NCBI RefSeq assembly: GCF_009859475.1
Contig: NZ_CP044549.1
Coordinates: 4,340,001-4,404,000, forward strand
Source: Hydrogenophaga sp. BPS33
GTDB lineage: Bacteria; Pseudomonadota; Gammaproteobacteria; Burkholderiales; Burkholderiaceae_C
DNA: 64,000 nt
Direction of reading: 5' to 3'
This document shows, piece after piece, positions 16,811 to 27,867 of the stretch. Every line of letters begins with the position of its first letter. The first letter of the stretch is position 1. The notes below the pieces were generated by a model. It ran no database searches. It was not told the origin of the DNA and saw only the letters and a program-made list of their open reading frames with translations. The position numbers were made by a program, and so were the translations under genes.

Positions 16811-18295
16811 ATGCCCTTTTCGCTCTCATCGAACCCCGATCCCGCCATCGCAGGGCCCATCGACCTGGTGATCTTCGGTGGCGCGGGCGATCTCTCGGTG
16901 CGCAAGCTGCTGCCCGCGCTCTACATGGCGCATCTGCACCACAACCTGCCCGAGGCCACGCGCATCCACGCGCTGGGCCGCCAGCCCTGGGACCGGGACA
17001 CCTTCACCGCCTTCGTTCACGACAAGGTGCGCGGCTTCATCGCCCCCGACACATTGGACGAGACCGCCTGGCAGAACTTCCTGGCGCGCCTGAACTACGT
17101 GTGCCTCGACGCCACCCAGGCCAGCGACTTCGCCCACCTGGCCGCCGCATTGCAACCGGCCTCGCTGCGCGTGTTCTACCTGGCCACCGCGCCCACGCTG
17201 TTCACCGCCACCTGCGCGAACCTGCATGGCGCGGGCCTGATCGACGAGCGCTCGCGCGTGGTGCTCGAAAAGCCGCTGGGCCACGACCTGGCTTCCGCGC
17301 GCGCCATCAACCACGAGGTCGGCCGCTACTTCAGCGAAGCCCAGACCTTCCGCATCGACCACTACCTCGGCAAGGAAACAGTGCAGAACCTGATGGTGCT
17401 GCGCTTTGGCAACACCATCTTCGAGCCGCTGTGGCGCAGTCCTTACATCAAGAGCGTGCAGATCACGGTGGCCGAATCGGTCGGCGTGGGCAGCCGCGCC
17501 GGTTTCTACGACGGCACCGGCGCGCTGCGCGACATGGTGCAGAACCACTTGCTGCAACTGCTGTGCATCGTGGCCATGGAGCCCCCGGTGTCGCTCGACC
17601 CCGATGCGGTGCGCGACGAGAAGCTCAAAGTGCTGCGCTCGCTGCGCCCCATGACCGAAGCCGACGTCGCGCGCGACACCGTGCGCGGCCAATACACCGC
17701 CGGCGCCGCCAACGGCGACAAGGCCGTGGGCTATCTGCAGGAAGCCAATGTGCCCCCCGACAGCGCCACCGAAACCTTCGTGGCCCTGCGCGCGCACATC
17801 AACAACTGGCGTTGGGCCAACGTGCCGATCTTCCTGCGCACCGGCAAGCGCATGGCCGAGCGGCGCTCGGAAATCGTCATCGAATTCGCCGATCTCCCGT
17901 TCACCATCTTCCCCGACGCGCCGCGCCAGCCGGTCAACCGCCTGATGATCCGCCTGCAGCCCGAAGAGCACGTGCAACTGCAGATGATGGCCAAGGAGCC
18001 CGGCAGTGGCATGCGCCTGCGCCCGGTGAGCCTGGACCTGGACCTCGAATCGGCCTTCAGCACACGCCGCGCCGAGGCCTATGAACGCCTGCTGATCGAC
18101 GTGATCAAGGGCCGCCTCACCCACTTCATGCGGCGCGATGAACTGGAAGCGGCGTGGACCTGGGTGGAGCCGATCATCGAAGGCTGGAACAACCTGCGCG
18201 AGAAACCCCGGGCGTACACCGCCGGCAGCTGGGGCCCTGCGGCTTCATCCGCACTGATGGCACGTGAAGGCTCGGCCTGGGCGGAGGAAGCATAG
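16811..18295 (+). CDS. zwf: Glucose-6-phosphate 1-dehydrogenase
   Basis: NAD(P)-dependent enzyme of 494 residues converting glucose 6-phosphate to 6-phosphogluconolactone, entry to the Entner-Doudoroff and pentose phosphate routes. The nucleotide motif [16 protein letters not shown] is at residues about 23-38 and the active-site motif [13 protein letters not shown] near residue 180. The conserved lysine of [10 protein letters not shown] is also present. It is the first gene of the run zwf-pgl-edd-eda-pgi. No Shine-Dalgarno precedes the ATG; a leaderless transcript and a HexR-like site at the -10 are likely. Confidence 0.97.
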   Translation: MPFSLSSNPDPAIAGPIDLVIFGGAGDLSVRKLLPALYMAHLHHNLPEATRIHALGRQPWDRDTFTAFVHDKVRGFIAPDTLDETAWQNFLARLNYVCLDATQASDFAHLAAALQPASLRVFYLATAPTLFTATCANLHGAGLIDERSRVVLEKPLGHDLASARAINHEVGRYFSEAQTFRIDHYLGKETVQNLMVLRFGNTIFEPLWRSPYIKSVQITVAESVGVGSRAGFYDGTGALRDMVQNHLLQLLCIVAMEPPVSLDPDAVRDEKLKVLRSLRPMTEADVARDTVRGQYTAGAANGDKAVGYLQEANVPPDSATETFVALRAHINNWRWANVPIFLRTGKRMAERRSEIVIEFADLPFTIFPDAPRQPVNRLMIRLQPEEHVQLQMMAKEPGSGMRLRPVSLDLDLESAFSTRRAEAYERLLIDVIKGRLTHFMRRDELEAAWTWVEPIIEGWNNLREKPRAYTAGSWGPAASSALMAREGSAWAEEA

Positions 18296-18297
18296 CC

Positions 18298-19035
18298 ATG
18301 AACCTGCGCGACGATGGCCCACCACCGCCGAGCCTGCTGCAAGTACACGCCGCCGACAGCGTGGAGCAGCTCGCGCAGCAACTGGCCCGGCACATCGCGC
18401 GCCGTTTGCGCAAAGCCATCACGCAGCGCGGCCATGCGGTGCTGGCGGTCTCGGGGGGCAAGTCGCCCGTCGCGATGTTCGAACAACTGCGCCAGCAACC
18501 CCTGGAATGGTCGCACCTGACCGTGCTGTTGGTGGACGAGCGCTGTGTGCCACACGACCACGCCGACAGCAACACCGCGCTGGTCCACACCCACTTGCTG
18601 CAGGGCGAGGCCGCGCAGGCCAGCTTCGTGCCTTTTTTCGACCACCTGCCCGACGTGCTGGACGATGTGGCGCTGGAAACCCTGGCCGACAACGCCAATG
18701 CGCGCCTGGCCGCGCAGCCCTGGCCCATCGACGTCGCGGTGCTCGGCATGGGCGAAGACGGCCACACCGCCTCGCTGTTCCCGGGTGCCGCGCAGTTGCC
18801 CAGAGCCTTGCACAGCAGCGGTCCGGTGACCTGGCTGCGCCCCCCCGCCGCGCCCCACGCGCGCCTCACGCTCACACTGCCCGCCTTGCTCACCACGCAC
18901 GAGCTGATGCTCTCGATCACCGGCGCGACCAAGCTGGCCGTGTACCAGCAGGCCCGCCTGGCCGCAGACGAAAGCCTGCCGGTCTCGCTGGTGCTGAACC
19001 AATATTCCACGCCGGTCAGCATCTGGCTGGCTTGA
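18298..19035 (+). CDS. pgl: 6-phosphogluconolactonase
   Basis: Enzyme of 245 residues that hydrolyses 6-phosphogluconolactone to 6-phosphogluconate. It belongs to the DevB/SOL family: [15 protein letters not shown] near residue 50, [16 protein letters not shown] near residue 76, and [15 protein letters not shown] near residue 150. Start ATG at 18298 lies 2 bp after the zwf stop with GGAGGA about 10 bases upstream, so it is in the same transcript. Order after zwf is the usual one. Confidence 0.95.
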   Translation: MNLRDDGPPPPSLLQVHAADSVEQLAQQLARHIARRLRKAITQRGHAVLAVSGGKSPVAMFEQLRQQPLEWSHLTVLLVDERCVPHDHADSNTALVHTHLLQGEAAQASFVPFFDHLPDVLDDVALETLADNANARLAAQPWPIDVAVLGMGEDGHTASLFPGAAQLPRALHSSGPVTWLRPPAAPHARLTLTLPALLTTHELMLSITGATKLAVYQQARLAADESLPVSLVLNQYSTPVSIWLA

Positions 19036-19052
19036 AGAAAAGAACCCACGAC

Positions 19053-20891
19053 ATGACCACGACCGCTCCTCTCCACCCCGTGCTGGACCGCGTCACGCGG
19101 CGCATCACCGAACGCAGCGCCGACACCCGCGCCACCTACCTCGCCGCGATGGCCGCACAGCGCAAGAACGGCACGCAACGCACCGGCATGGGCTGCGCCA
19201 ACATGGCCCACACCACGGCCGCGCTGCCGATGGCCGACAAGCTCAAGATCCACGCCGAGCGCGCGCCGCACTTGGGGCTGGTCACCGCCTACAACGACAT
19301 GCTCTCGGCGCACCAGCCCTACGAGACCTACCCGCAGAAGATCCGCGAACACGCGCACGCGCTGGGCGCCACCGTGCAGGTGGCCGGCGGTGTTCCCGCC
19401 ATGTGCGACGGCATCACCCAAGGTGCGGCCGGCATGGAGCTCTCGCTGTTCTCGCGCGACGTGATCGCGCTGGCCACCGCCGTGGCGCTCTCGCACAACG
19501 TGTTCGACGCGGCGCTGTACCTCGGCATTTGCGACAAGATCGTGCCCGGCCTCTTCATGGGCGCGCTGCAATTCGGCCACTTGAGCGCGGTGTTCGTGCC
19601 CGCCGGCCCCATGACCTCGGGCCTGTCGAACGACGCCAAGGCCAAGGTGCGCCAGCAGTACGCGCAAGGCCTGGTCGGGCGCGAGGCGCTGCTCGAATCC
19701 GAAGCCCAGGCCTACCACAGCCCCGGCACCTGCACCTTCTACGGCACGGCCAACAGCAACCAGATGCTGATGGAGATCATGGGCCTGCACCTGCCCGGCG
19801 CTTCCTTCGTGAACCCCGGCACGCCCTTGCGCGAGGCCTTCACGCGCGGCGCGGTCAAGCGCGCGGTGGCCAACACCGGGCGCACCGGCGAGCCCGCGCT
19901 GTGCCTGGCCGACATCGTGACCGAGAAGAGCCTGGTCAACGCCATCGTCGGCCTGCTAGCCACCGGCGGCTCGACCAACCACACCCTGCACCTGGTGGCC
20001 ATGTCGCGCGCGGCCGGCGTGCTGATCGACTGGGACGACCTTGCCGAACTTTCGCACGCGGTGCCGCTGCTGGCGCGCGTCTACCCCAACGGCAGCGCCG
20101 ACGTGAACCACTTCCACGCCGCTGGCGGCATGGGCTTTCTCATGAAGGAGCTGCTGGGCGCCGGCCTGCTGCACCCCGATGTGAACACCGTCATGGGCCA
20201 CGGCTTGGAGGCCTACACGCGCGAGGCCTGGCTCGACAACGGCCAGCTCGCCTGGCGTCCGGCCCCCGAACAGAGCGGCGATCTCGCGGTGCTGCGCCCA
20301 GTGAGCGCACCCTTCAGCGCCGACGGCGGCCTGCGCCTGCTGCAAGGCAACCTGGGGCGCAGCGTGGTCAAGGTCTCGGCCGTGCAACCGGAGCACCGCG
20401 TGGTGCGGGCCCAGGCCGTGGTGGTACAGGACCAGCAGGACCTGCTCACGCTGTTCAACGAAGGCAAGCTCGAGCGCGACCTGGTGGCCGTGGTGCGCTA
20501 CCAGGGACCGCGCGCCAACGGCATGCCCGAGTTGCACAAGCTCACCCCTCCGCTGGCCGTGCTGCAGGACAAGGGCTTCAAGGTGGCCCTGGTCACCGAC
20601 GGGCGCATGTCCGGCGCTTCGGGCAAGGTGCCGGCCGCCATCCATCTCACACCCGAAGCCTTGTCCGACGGCCCGATCGCGCGCGTGCGCGACGGTGACT
20701 GGATCACGCTCGATTGCGAACGCGGCGTGCTCGAACTGGAAGTGGATGCGCGCACGCTGGCGCGGCGCAAACTGCGCCACCCCGACCTCAGCGCCAACGC
20801 GCACGGCTGCGGGCGCGAGTTGTTCGGCCTGTTCCGCCAACAGGCCAGCGCGGCGGAGCTGGGCGCATCGCCGTTGCTGGGAACGCTTTGA
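19053..20891 (+). CDS. edd: Phosphogluconate dehydratase
   Basis: Iron-sulfur dehydratase of 612 residues (IlvD/Edd family) that converts 6-phosphogluconate to KDPG. The cysteines expected to hold the 4Fe-4S cluster are in [20 protein letters not shown] and [36 protein letters not shown] is conserved near residue 515. The length matches Edd (about 600) rather than dihydroxyacid dehydratase. It starts 17 bp after pgl, with GAAGAAAAG upstream. It is the committed step of the Entner-Doudoroff pathway. Confidence 0.96.
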   Translation: MTTTAPLHPVLDRVTRRITERSADTRATYLAAMAAQRKNGTQRTGMGCANMAHTTAALPMADKLKIHAERAPHLGLVTAYNDMLSAHQPYETYPQKIREHAHALGATVQVAGGVPAMCDGITQGAAGMELSLFSRDVIALATAVALSHNVFDAALYLGICDKIVPGLFMGALQFGHLSAVFVPAGPMTSGLSNDAKAKVRQQYAQGLVGREALLESEAQAYHSPGTCTFYGTANSNQMLMEIMGLHLPGASFVNPGTPLREAFTRGAVKRAVANTGRTGEPALCLADIVTEKSLVNAIVGLLATGGSTNHTLHLVAMSRAAGVLIDWDDLAELSHAVPLLARVYPNGSADVNHFHAAGGMGFLMKELLGAGLLHPDVNTVMGHGLEAYTREAWLDNGQLAWRPAPEQSGDLAVLRPVSAPFSADGGLRLLQGNLGRSVVKVSAVQPEHRVVRAQAVVVQDQQDLLTLFNEGKLERDLVAVVRYQGPRANGMPELHKLTPPLAVLQDKGFKVALVTDGRMSGASGKVPAAIHLTPEALSDGPIARVRDGDWITLDCERGVLELEVDARTLARRKLRHPDLSANAHGCGRELFGLFRQQASAAELGASPLLGTL

Positions 20892-20904
20892 CGATGGACC
20901 TTTC

Positions 20905-21546
20905 ATGACCACCACCTCCTGCTTCACCCCTCCCCGCTTCAAGACCCGTGTCCTGCCGGTCATCGTCCTGAGCGACGAGGCCCAGGCCATTCCCCTGGCG
21001 CATGCGCTGCTCGAAGGCGGCATCGACGCGATGGAAATCACCTTGCGCTCGGGCGTGGCGCTGCGCGCCATCGAAGCGGTCGCGCGCGCCGTGCCGCAGA
21101 TGCACCTGGGCGCGGGCACCGTCACCCGCGCCGCCGAGGTAGCGCAGGTGGTCGATGCGGGCGCGACCTTCGCGCTCTCGCCGGGCTGCACCGACGCCCT
21201 GGTGGATGCCGTGCGCGCGGCGCGGCTGCCCTTCATCCCGGGCGTGATGACGGCCAGCGAAGTGATGCGCGCCCGCGACCATGGCTTCACCCTGATGAAG
21301 CTCTTCCCCTCCGCACAGGCTGGCGGCATCAGCATGCTGAAAGCCTTGGGCGCGCCCTTGCCCGACGTGCGCTTCTGCCCCACCGGCGGCGTGAGCATGC
21401 TCAACCTGCGCGACCTGCTCGCCGAACCCAACGTGGCCATGGCCGGCGGCTCCTGGCTCACCCCGGCCGATGCGCTGCAAGATGGTGACTGGAAGCGCGT
21501 GGCCCGCCTCGCGCGCGAGGCCAGCACGCTGGCCGCTGGCGTCTAA
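20905..21546 (+). CDS. eda: KDPG aldolase (2-dehydro-3-deoxy-phosphogluconate aldolase)
   Basis: Class I aldolase of 213 residues that splits KDPG into pyruvate and glyceraldehyde 3-phosphate. The catalytic glutamate is in AMEITLRSG (about residue 45) and the Schiff-base lysine in TLMKLFPS (about residue 133). [11 protein letters not shown] and FCPTGGVS form the phosphate site. It starts 13 bp after edd, so the two are likely cotranscribed and balanced. Length is standard. Confidence 0.96.
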   Translation: MTTTSCFTPPRFKTRVLPVIVLSDEAQAIPLAHALLEGGIDAMEITLRSGVALRAIEAVARAVPQMHLGAGTVTRAAEVAQVVDAGATFALSPGCTDALVDAVRAARLPFIPGVMTASEVMRARDHGFTLMKLFPSAQAGGISMLKALGAPLPDVRFCPTGGVSMLNLRDLLAEPNVAMAGGSWLTPADALQDGDWKRVARLAREASTLAAGV

Positions 21547-21579
21547 CCTCTGGCCAACCCGGACCGAACACCCCAAGAC

Positions 21580-23151
21580 ATGACCCCACCGACTTCCTTG
21601 CCCGCCTGGGCCCAACTGCAGGCGCTGGCCGCAGCACCCCAAACCCACCTGCGCGACATGCTGGCCGCCGACGCTGGCCGTTCCAGTCACATGACCCTCA
21701 CGGCCGCCGGCATCGAGCTCGACGCCAGCCGCCAGCGCGTCTCGCCCGCCATCCAGCAGGCCTTGCTGGACCTGGCCGAACAGGCCGCTGTCGCCCCGCA
21801 GCGCGACGCCATGTTCAAGGGCGAACACATCAACCTCACCGAAGACCGGCCCGTGCTGCATGTGGCACTGCGCGCCGACCCCATGCACACGGGCCCCTGG
21901 GGTCCAGCGGTACAGGCCGAGGTGCAACGCGAACTCGCCCGCATCTGCGACTTCGCCGAAGCCTTGCGCGCGGGCACGGTGCGCGGCCATGCGGGCGACG
22001 CCATCACCGACGTGGTGAACATCGGCATCGGCGGCTCCGACCTCGGCCCGCGCATGGCGGCCGACGCCCTGGCCCATCTGGCCCACCCCGGCGTTCGCGT
22101 GCACTACGTCTCCAACCCCGATGCCTGGGCGCTGTGGAGTGTGCTGCGCACGCTGGACGCCAAACGCACCTTGCTGATCGTCTCCAGCAAGACTTTCACC
22201 ACGCAGGAAACGCTCACCAACGCCGCCAGCGCGCAACGCTGGCTGACCGACAACGGCTGCCCGGCCGATGCGCTGGCGCAGCACCTGGTGGCCATCACCG
22301 CCTCTCCCCAGCAGGCGGCCCGGCTCGGCTACCCCAGCGAGCGCACGTTCCTCTTCTGGGACTGGGTGGGCGGGCGCTACTCGGTCTGGTCGGCGCTGGG
22401 CCTGCCGCTGGCCATCGCCATCGGTGCCGAGCATTTCCGCCTGTTCCTGGCGGGCGCGCGCGCGATGGACGAGCACTTCTGCCACACACCGCTGGCGCAG
22501 AACCTGCCCGTGCAGATGGCGCTGCACGGCATCTGGAACCGCAACTTCCTCAGATTGCCGACGCACCTCATCGTGCCGTATGCCTCGCGCCTGGCGCGCT
22601 TCACGCCGTTCGTGCAACAGATGGACATGGAGTCCAACGGCAAGCGCACCCACACCGACGGCACCCCCGCCGCCGTGGCGACCGGACCGATCGTCTGGGG
22701 CGGCCTGGGCATCGACGGGCAACACGCCTATTTCCAGCTCATCCACCAAGGCATGCACACGGTGCCGGTGGATTTCATCGGGGTGGAGAACGAAGACACC
22801 CCCTTGCCCATGGCCGCCACGCACCACGAGGTGGTGAACCTCAACTTGCGCGCCCAGGCCGAAGCCATGGCCCGAGGCCGTTCGCAGGCCGACACGCAGG
22901 CGATGTTGCAAAAGGAAGGCCTGAGCGCCGCCGAAGCCCGGACCCTGGCACCACACCGCAGTTTCGAGGGCAACATTCCCAGCCACATCCTGTGGCTGGA
23001 TCGGCTGGACCCCGCGCGCCTGGGCGCGTTGATCGCGCTGTACGAACACAAGGTGTTCACGCAAGCGGCCATCTGGCGCATCAACGCCTACGACCAATGG
23101 GGCGTGGAACTCGGCAAGACCATGGCCAAGGCCCTGGCGAAAACGGCGTGA
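21580..23151 (+). CDS. pgi: Glucose-6-phosphate isomerase
   Basis: Enzyme of 523 residues interconverting glucose 6-phosphate and fructose 6-phosphate. NIGIGGSDLGPRM (about residue 148), SKTFTTQET (about 204), the signature WDWVGGRYSVWSALG (about 260), MESNGKRT (about 350) and the final NAYDQWGVELGK are all present. As last gene of the zwf-pgl-edd-eda-pgi run it lets fructose 6-phosphate re-enter the oxidative route, a cyclic Entner-Doudoroff arrangement. It starts 33 bp after eda. Confidence 0.97.
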   Translation: MTPPTSLPAWAQLQALAAAPQTHLRDMLAADAGRSSHMTLTAAGIELDASRQRVSPAIQQALLDLAEQAAVAPQRDAMFKGEHINLTEDRPVLHVALRADPMHTGPWGPAVQAEVQRELARICDFAEALRAGTVRGHAGDAITDVVNIGIGGSDLGPRMAADALAHLAHPGVRVHYVSNPDAWALWSVLRTLDAKRTLLIVSSKTFTTQETLTNAASAQRWLTDNGCPADALAQHLVAITASPQQAARLGYPSERTFLFWDWVGGRYSVWSALGLPLAIAIGAEHFRLFLAGARAMDEHFCHTPLAQNLPVQMALHGIWNRNFLRLPTHLIVPYASRLARFTPFVQQMDMESNGKRTHTDGTPAAVATGPIVWGGLGIDGQHAYFQLIHQGMHTVPVDFIGVENEDTPLPMAATHHEVVNLNLRAQAEAMARGRSQADTQAMLQKEGLSAAEARTLAPHRSFEGNIPSHILWLDRLDPARLGALIALYEHKVFTQAAIWRINAYDQWGVELGKTMAKALAKTA

Positions 23152-23342
23152 AACCAGGCGGCACGAACGCCTGCACCGCCAATTCAGGCCCAAATACCTT
23201 GCACTGCAGCATTTTCAGGAGCGAAGCCCTGTTGACGCCGCACGGCTTTCCGCGAGCGCAAGTGCTATCGCATAGGGTATAAATCTGCATCTCAAAAGAC
23301 TCTCCCAGCACATTCGGCACGATCCGCAAGGCATCCCAAAGC

Positions 23343-23714
23343 ATGCAAAGAGTCAGAACCTTTTTCAGCACCTTGACGTCGATCATTTCGCCGAATGCGG
23401 AGACGCCGGCCAGCGCGCCCGATCCGCAGGCGATGCTGCTGATCCAGAAGTCGATGTTGCGCGTGCTGGGCGTGCGTGGCGCAGAGCTGAACCCCCAACT
23501 GGAACACCGCATCCGCTTCGCGCCGAGCATTGAAGCACTGTGGTTCCTGCGTGCCGATCTGGCCCAGGCGCTGTGCCTGCAGCGCGACGAGAACAGTGCC
23601 CTGCAAGCGGTCACCGACCTCACGCCCTTGTTCGACGGCCATATCGCCAAGTCCCAGTTGCAAGCCTTCCAACTCGGACATCGGGGGCCAAGGCGCATTG
23701 CCGAGCGCAAGTAG
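23343..23714 (+). CDS. Small conserved-looking hypothetical protein
   Basis: Protein of 123 residues that I cannot assign to a family. The N-terminal 20 residues are mildly hydrophobic and basic; the rest is helical with many leucines and charged residues, ending RRIAERK. Codon use is like the neighbours, which supports a real gene. It follows a 191-bp gap after pgi in which TATAAA (23278-23283) is the best -10 candidate. No clear Shine-Dalgarno precedes the ATG. Function unknown. Confidence 0.6.
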   Translation: MQRVRTFFSTLTSIISPNAETPASAPDPQAMLLIQKSMLRVLGVRGAELNPQLEHRIRFAPSIEALWFLRADLAQALCLQRDENSALQAVTDLTPLFDGHIAKSQLQAFQLGHRGPRRIAERK

Positions 23715-23740
23715 GGCCAACGCCCGCAGGCATCCGCCGT

Positions 23741-23995
23741 ATGCTCCAGCCTCCCCTGGAGACTCAACGCACCACCTACCTGCCGGGGGGCATGCTTTAC
23801 CTGCCCAAGGCGCAGCAGATCGACCGGAGGCTGGTGGTGGGCGGCCTGGTCTTTCGTGTGGGCTGGGGCCTGGCGGGCTTCTGCCCGGGGCCGGCACTGG
23901 TGGCTGGGGCGGCGGGCGAAACCAATACACTGGTGTTCGTCGCCGCGATGGTCGTCGGCATGCTGGTGCACAGCGCAGTCGACCGGCGCACTTGA
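23741..23995 (+). pseudogene. C-terminal remnant of a YeeE/YedE (DUF6691) membrane protein
   Basis: The frame gives up to 84 residues, of which about 70 (LPKAQQIDRRLVVGGLVFRVG, then WGLAGFCPGPALVAGAA) match the C-terminal half of DUF6691/YeeE-type putative sulfur-compound transporters. The family normally has about 135-145 residues with four membrane helices; the N-terminal two helices and the first glycine-rich motif are missing, and the upstream sequence does not encode them in any frame. It is therefore most likely a decayed gene. It lies just before a tRNA gene, a common site for insertion and loss. Confidence 0.65.
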
Positions 23996-24024
23996 GGCCG
24001 TGCTGGAGGCAGAAGCAAGCCGTC

Positions 24025-24030
24025 TACAAT
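24025..24030 (+). promoter_or_regulatory. -10 box of the CAU tRNA gene
   Basis: TACAAT ending 10 bases before the mature tRNA 5' end; no good -35. Confidence 0.45.
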
Positions 24031-24040
24031 TCCGCGCTTC

Positions 24041-24117
24041 GGGCCGTTAGCTCAGTTGGTTAGAGCAGAGGACTCATAATCCTTTGGTCGTTGGTTCAAG
24101 TCCAACACGGCCTACCA
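24041..24117 (+). tRNA. tRNA with CAU anticodon, probably tRNA-Ile2 (lysidine type)
   Basis: A 77-base cloverleaf with encoded CCA. The acceptor GGGCCGT pairs with ACGGCCT, the anticodon loop is CTCATAA, and the T loop is TTCAAGT. The C4-G69 and C5-G68 pairs and the variable region TGGTC resemble E. coli tRNA-Ile2, which is read as Ile after TilS converts C34 to lysidine. Elongator tRNA-Met remains an alternative, and automatic tools may label it so. The first pair is G-U. Confidence 0.9.
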
Positions 24118-24124
24118 GACACCC

Positions 24125-25144
24125 CTACTTGTGGTGGCTCAACGCATTCCCCACCAGCTTGGAGGTGACGTCGACGATCTGGATCATGCGCTCGTACGAC
24201 ATGCGCTGCGGGCCGATCACCCCCAGCGTGCCCACCACTTGGCCGTCCACCTCGTAGGGCGCGGTGACCACCGAGAGTTCTTCGTACGGCACGACCTGGC
24301 TCTCGCCGCCGATGTAGATGCGCACCCCATCGGCCTGCGCCGACACGTCGAGCAGGCGGATCAGCTGGGTCTTCTGCTCGAACAGGTCGAACAGGCGGCG
24401 CAGGTTGCCCATGTCGCTGGAGAACTCGCTCACCGACAGCAGGTTGCGCTCGCCCGAGACCACCACCGCGTCCTGCTCTTCGCCCCCCTCGGCGCCAATG
24501 TCCACCGCGGCCTTCATGAGATCGGCGATCTCGCCGCGCAACCGGTCCACTTCGGTTTTCAGACGCTCGCGCACCGCTTCCATGGTGAGCCCGGGGTAGT
24601 GCGCATTGAGGAAGTTGGCCGCCTCCAGCAACTGCGGCTGGGTGAAATTGACCTGGGTGTGGATGATGCGGTTCTGCACCGTGCCGTCGGGCGAAACGAT
24701 GATGACCAGCACGCGCCGCTCGGACAGGCTCAGGAACTCGATATGGCGAAACACCGAGGCGCGCCGCGGCGCCGTGACCACGCCCACGAACTGCGAGAGG
24801 TTCGACAACATCTGCGCCGCGTTGCTGATCACCCGGTGCGGCTGGCCCGCATCGATGACCGGCCCGCCCATCTCGTTCACACCGGTGAGGTTCTCACGCC
24901 GCACCGTCAGCATGGTGTCGACGAACAGGCGATAGCCGCGCGCGGTCGGAATGCGGCCGGCCGAGGTGTGCGGACTGGCAATCAGTCCGAGCTCCTCCAG
25001 GTCGCTCATGACGTTGCGGATCGTGGCCGGCGACAGGTCCATGCCACCGGCCTTGGCCAGCGTGCGCGAACCCACGGGCTGCCCGTCGGCGATGTATCGC
25101 TCGACGAGCGCTTTCAGCAGCAACTTGGCGCGGTCATCCAACAT
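24125..25144 (-). CDS. hrcA: Heat-inducible transcription repressor HrcA
   Basis: Repressor of 339 residues that binds CIRCE elements upstream of chaperone genes. The N-terminal winged helix (about residues 5-70) has [16 protein letters not shown] and [19 protein letters not shown]. The central and C-terminal parts, with [14 protein letters not shown] and [12 protein letters not shown], are family-typical. The ATG at 25144 is 6 bases from TAGAAT on the same strand, with no Shine-Dalgarno. No CIRCE inverted repeat is visible nearby, so its targets lie elsewhere. It is divergent from nadK, a common order in Burkholderiales. Confidence 0.96.
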   Translation of the reverse strand: MLDDRAKLLLKALVERYIADGQPVGSRTLAKAGGMDLSPATIRNVMSDLEELGLIASPHTSAGRIPTARGYRLFVDTMLTVRRENLTGVNEMGGPVIDAGQPHRVISNAAQMLSNLSQFVGVVTAPRRASVFRHIEFLSLSERRVLVIIVSPDGTVQNRIIHTQVNFTQPQLLEAANFLNAHYPGLTMEAVRERLKTEVDRLRGEIADLMKAAVDIGAEGGEEQDAVVVSGERNLLSVSEFSSDMGNLRRLFDLFEQKTQLIRLLDVSAQADGVRIYIGGESQVVPYEELSVVTAPYEVDGQVVGTLGVIGPQRMSYERMIQIVDVTSKLVGNALSHHK

Positions 25145-25150
25145 GGCTTC

Positions 25151-25156
25151 ATTCTA
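25151..25156 (-). promoter_or_regulatory. -10 box of hrcA
   Basis: TAGAAT on the minus strand, six bases from the ATG at 25144. Leaderless pattern. Confidence 0.5.
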
Positions 25157-25226
25157 AGGAGGGATGGGCCTGCGCGCAGCGCAGCCGACGCGGGTTTTGC
25201 GCCATTCCGCCACAAAGAAGCTGTGC

Positions 25227-25232
25227 TGTAAT
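25227..25232 (+). promoter_or_regulatory. -10 box of nadK
   Basis: TGTAAT followed by seven bases and the ATG at 25240. The upstream ATG at 25231 overlaps this box, so the later ATG is the better start. Confidence 0.45.
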
Positions 25233-25239
25233 GCGCCGC

Positions 25240-26157
25240 ATGACCCTGACCACGGACGCCAGGTCCGCACCCTCCCGTTCGATCCGGCCACTGCGTTTTG
25301 CGCATGTCGTCATCGTGGGCAAGTACCACGCACCCGGTTCCCGCAACGCGGTCGACGAGATCGCGCACTTCCTGCACGACGAAGGTTGCGACGTGTCGCT
25401 GGAACAGGAAACCGCCGCCAACACCGGCCTGAGCCAATACCCCGCGCTGGCGGTGCCCGCGATCGGCAAGACCTGCGATCTGGCGCTGGTGGTCGGCGGC
25501 GACGGCACGATGCTGGGCATCGGCCGTCAGTTGGCGCGCTATGGCGTGCCGCTGGTGGGCATCAACCAGGGGCGCCTGGGCTTCATCACCGACATTCCCT
25601 TCGACTGTTACCGCGAAACGCTGCGCCCCATGCTGCGCGGTGAATTCACCGAAGACGCCCGCACGCTGATGGCGGGCACGGTCTGGCGCGACGGGCACTG
25701 CGTCTTCGAGGCCACCGCGCTCAACGACGTGGTGGTCAACCGCGGCGGCGTGGCCAGCATGATCGAGCTGCGGGTGGAGGTCGACGGCCATTTCGTGGCC
25801 AACCAGCGCGCCGATGGCCTGATCATCGCGTCGCCCACCGGCTCCACCGCCTATGCACTCTCGGCTGGCGGCCCGTTGCTGCACCCCGGCATCGACGGTT
25901 TCGTGATGGTGCCGATCGCGCCGCACACGCTGTCCAACCGTCCCGTCGTGATTCCTTCCCACAGCGAGATCGCTCTGGAAATTGTTTCCGGCCGCGACGC
26001 GAGCGCCAATTTCGACATGCAGTCGCTCACCAGCCTGCTGCACGGCGACCGCATCGTGGTGCGCCGCTCCGAGCACGCGCTGCGCCTGTTGCATCCCGTG
26101 GGCTGGAGTTACTTCGACACCTTGCGCAAGAAGCTCCACTGGAACGAGGGCGGGTGA
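25240..26157 (+). CDS. nadK: NAD kinase
   Basis: Enzyme of 305 residues that phosphorylates NAD to [19 protein letters not shown] with the catalytic aspartate (about residue 86), [21 protein letters not shown] and [13 protein letters not shown] (about 190) are all conserved. I chose the ATG at 25240 over the one at 25231 because the latter sits inside the predicted -10 box. It lies between hrcA and recN, a widely conserved neighbourhood. Confidence 0.96.
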   Translation: MTLTTDARSAPSRSIRPLRFAHVVIVGKYHAPGSRNAVDEIAHFLHDEGCDVSLEQETAANTGLSQYPALAVPAIGKTCDLALVVGGDGTMLGIGRQLARYGVPLVGINQGRLGFITDIPFDCYRETLRPMLRGEFTEDARTLMAGTVWRDGHCVFEATALNDVVVNRGGVASMIELRVEVDGHFVANQRADGLIIASPTGSTAYALSAGGPLLHPGIDGFVMVPIAPHTLSNRPVVIPSHSEIALEIVSGRDASANFDMQSLTSLLHGDRIVVRRSEHALRLLHPVGWSYFDTLRKKLHWNEGG

Positions 26158-26212
26158 AAGGCCGGGCACAATACGGCCGCCTCCTTCATCACCTGCCGCA
26201 CCGCCCATTGCC

Positions 26213-27856
26213 ATGAGCCTCCGACGCATCGTTCTGCGCGACTTCGTCATCGTCGAGTCGCTGGACCTCGAACTCGACCCCGGTTTCGGTGTGTTGACCG
26301 GTGAGACGGGCGCCGGCAAATCCATCCTGATCGACGCCCTGCAACTCGCGCTGGGCGCGCGCGCCGACAGCGGCGTGGTGCGCGAAGGCACGGCCCGCTG
26401 CGACATCGCAGCCGAATTCGACGTACCCGCCTCGCTCATGCCGTGGCTGGAAGAACAGGGCTTCTCGGCCGACGACAGCCTGCTGCTGCGCCGCACGGTC
26501 GACACCGACGGGCGCAGCCGCGCCTGGATCAACGGCAGCGCGGCCACCATCGCCCAGCTCAAGACCCTGGCCGATGGCCTGGTCGACATCCACGGGCAAC
26601 ACGCCTGGCAGAGCCTCACGCGCGCCGACGCGGTGCGCGACCTGCTCGACGCCTACGCCGGCATCGACACCGAGCCCGCCGCCAAGGCCTGGGCGCAATG
26701 GCGGCAGCGGCGCAAGGCGCTCGATGCCGCCACCGAAAAGCAGAACACGCTGCAGCAGGAAAGCGAGCGTCTGTCCTGGCAGATCGCCGAGCTCGACAAA
26801 CTGGCGCCCCAGGCCGGGGAGTGGGCAGAGCTCAATGCGCAGCACGGCCGCCTGGCGCACGCACAAGCCTTGCTCGATGCCGCGCAGACCGCGGCCAACG
26901 CGCTGGACGATGACGAAGCGAATGCGGCCGCGCTGATCCACCGCGCGCTCAGTGCCTTGCAGGCGCAGGCGCACATCGAGCCGCAGTTTGCCAGCACCAT
27001 CGAGGCGCTCGACGCCGCGCTGGCACAGGTACAGGACACCGTGCACGCCCTGCACCAGTACGCCCGCCACACCGAACAGGACCCCGCCAGCCTCGAAGCG
27101 CTGGACCAGCGGCTCTCTCTGTGGATGTCGCTGGCGCGGCGCTACCGCCGCGCCCCCGAAGAACTGGCCGAGGTGCACGCGCAATGGAAGGCCGAACTCG
27201 CCCAAGTGGACCAGGCCCTGGATCTGGACAGCTTGCAAAAAGCCGAACGCGCCGACCGCAAAGCCTTCACCGCCGCGCTGGTGGTGATCACGAAGGAACG
27301 CCAGAAGGCCGCCCCGAAACTCTCCAAGGCCGTCACCGCCACCATGCAGACACTGGGCATGCAAGGCGGCGTGTTCGAAGTCGCGCTGGTGGCACTGGAA
27401 GAACCGCAGGCCCACGGCGCGGAGCAGGTGGAGTTCCGCGTGGCGGGGCACGCCGGCGCCACACCCAAGCCGGTGGGCAAAGTCGCTTCGGGCGGAGAGC
27501 TCTCGCGCATCGCACTGGCCATTTCGGTCGTCACCAGCCGCCTGGGCCAGGCCCCCACGCTGATCTTCGACGAGGTCGACTCGGGCATCGGTGGCGCCGT
27601 CGCCCACACGGTGGGCCAACTGCTGCGCCAGCTCGGACGGGACCGCCAGGTGCTGGCCGTGACCCACCTGCCCCAGGTGGCCGCCTGTGCCGACCACCAT
27701 CTGCTGGTCAGCAAGCAGGCCAATGGCCGGCAGACGCAGAGCACGGTGTCGCCGATTGCCGAAGACGCGCGCGTGCGCGAACTCGCGCGCATGCTCGGTG
27801 GCGGCGAGCAGTCCGAGATTTCGCTGGCCCATGCCCGCGAAATGCTGGCGGCCTGA
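26213..27856 (+). CDS. recN: DNA repair protein RecN
   Basis: SMC-like ATPase of 547 residues that acts early in double-strand-break repair. Walker A is [14 protein letters not shown] near residue 27, GQHAWQSL near residue 127 is RecN-specific, a central coiled coil spans about residues 150-360, and [11 protein letters not shown] plus [11 protein letters not shown] (about 430-455) form the signature and Walker B. ATG at 26213; CACAAT about 40 bases upstream may be the -10. It ends 11 bp before rapZ. No LexA box is visible. Confidence 0.95.
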   Translation: MSLRRIVLRDFVIVESLDLELDPGFGVLTGETGAGKSILIDALQLALGARADSGVVREGTARCDIAAEFDVPASLMPWLEEQGFSADDSLLLRRTVDTDGRSRAWINGSAATIAQLKTLADGLVDIHGQHAWQSLTRADAVRDLLDAYAGIDTEPAAKAWAQWRQRRKALDAATEKQNTLQQESERLSWQIAELDKLAPQAGEWAELNAQHGRLAHAQALLDAAQTAANALDDDEANAAALIHRALSALQAQAHIEPQFASTIEALDAALAQVQDTVHALHQYARHTEQDPASLEALDQRLSLWMSLARRYRRAPEELAEVHAQWKAELAQVDQALDLDSLQKAERADRKAFTAALVVITKERQKAAPKLSKAVTATMQTLGMQGGVFEVALVALEEPQAHGAEQVEFRVAGHAGATPKPVGKVASGGELSRIALAISVVTSRLGQAPTLIFDEVDSGIGGAVAHTVGQLLRQLGRDRQVLAVTHLPQVAACADHHLLVSKQANGRQTQSTVSPIAEDARVRELARMLGGGEQSEISLAHAREMLAA

Positions 27857-27867
27857 GCGATTCGCGC

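Noticed and set aside
20788..23193. An 801-codon open frame antisense to eda and pgi
   Set aside because: It lies opposite intact, well-conserved genes, has histidine/arginine/glycine-rich low-complexity composition, and no recognisable domain. Long antisense frames are expected in high-GC DNA.
25145..25239. CIRCE element in the hrcA-nadK gap
   Set aside because: No TTAGCACTC-N9-GAGTGCTAA-like inverted repeat is present.
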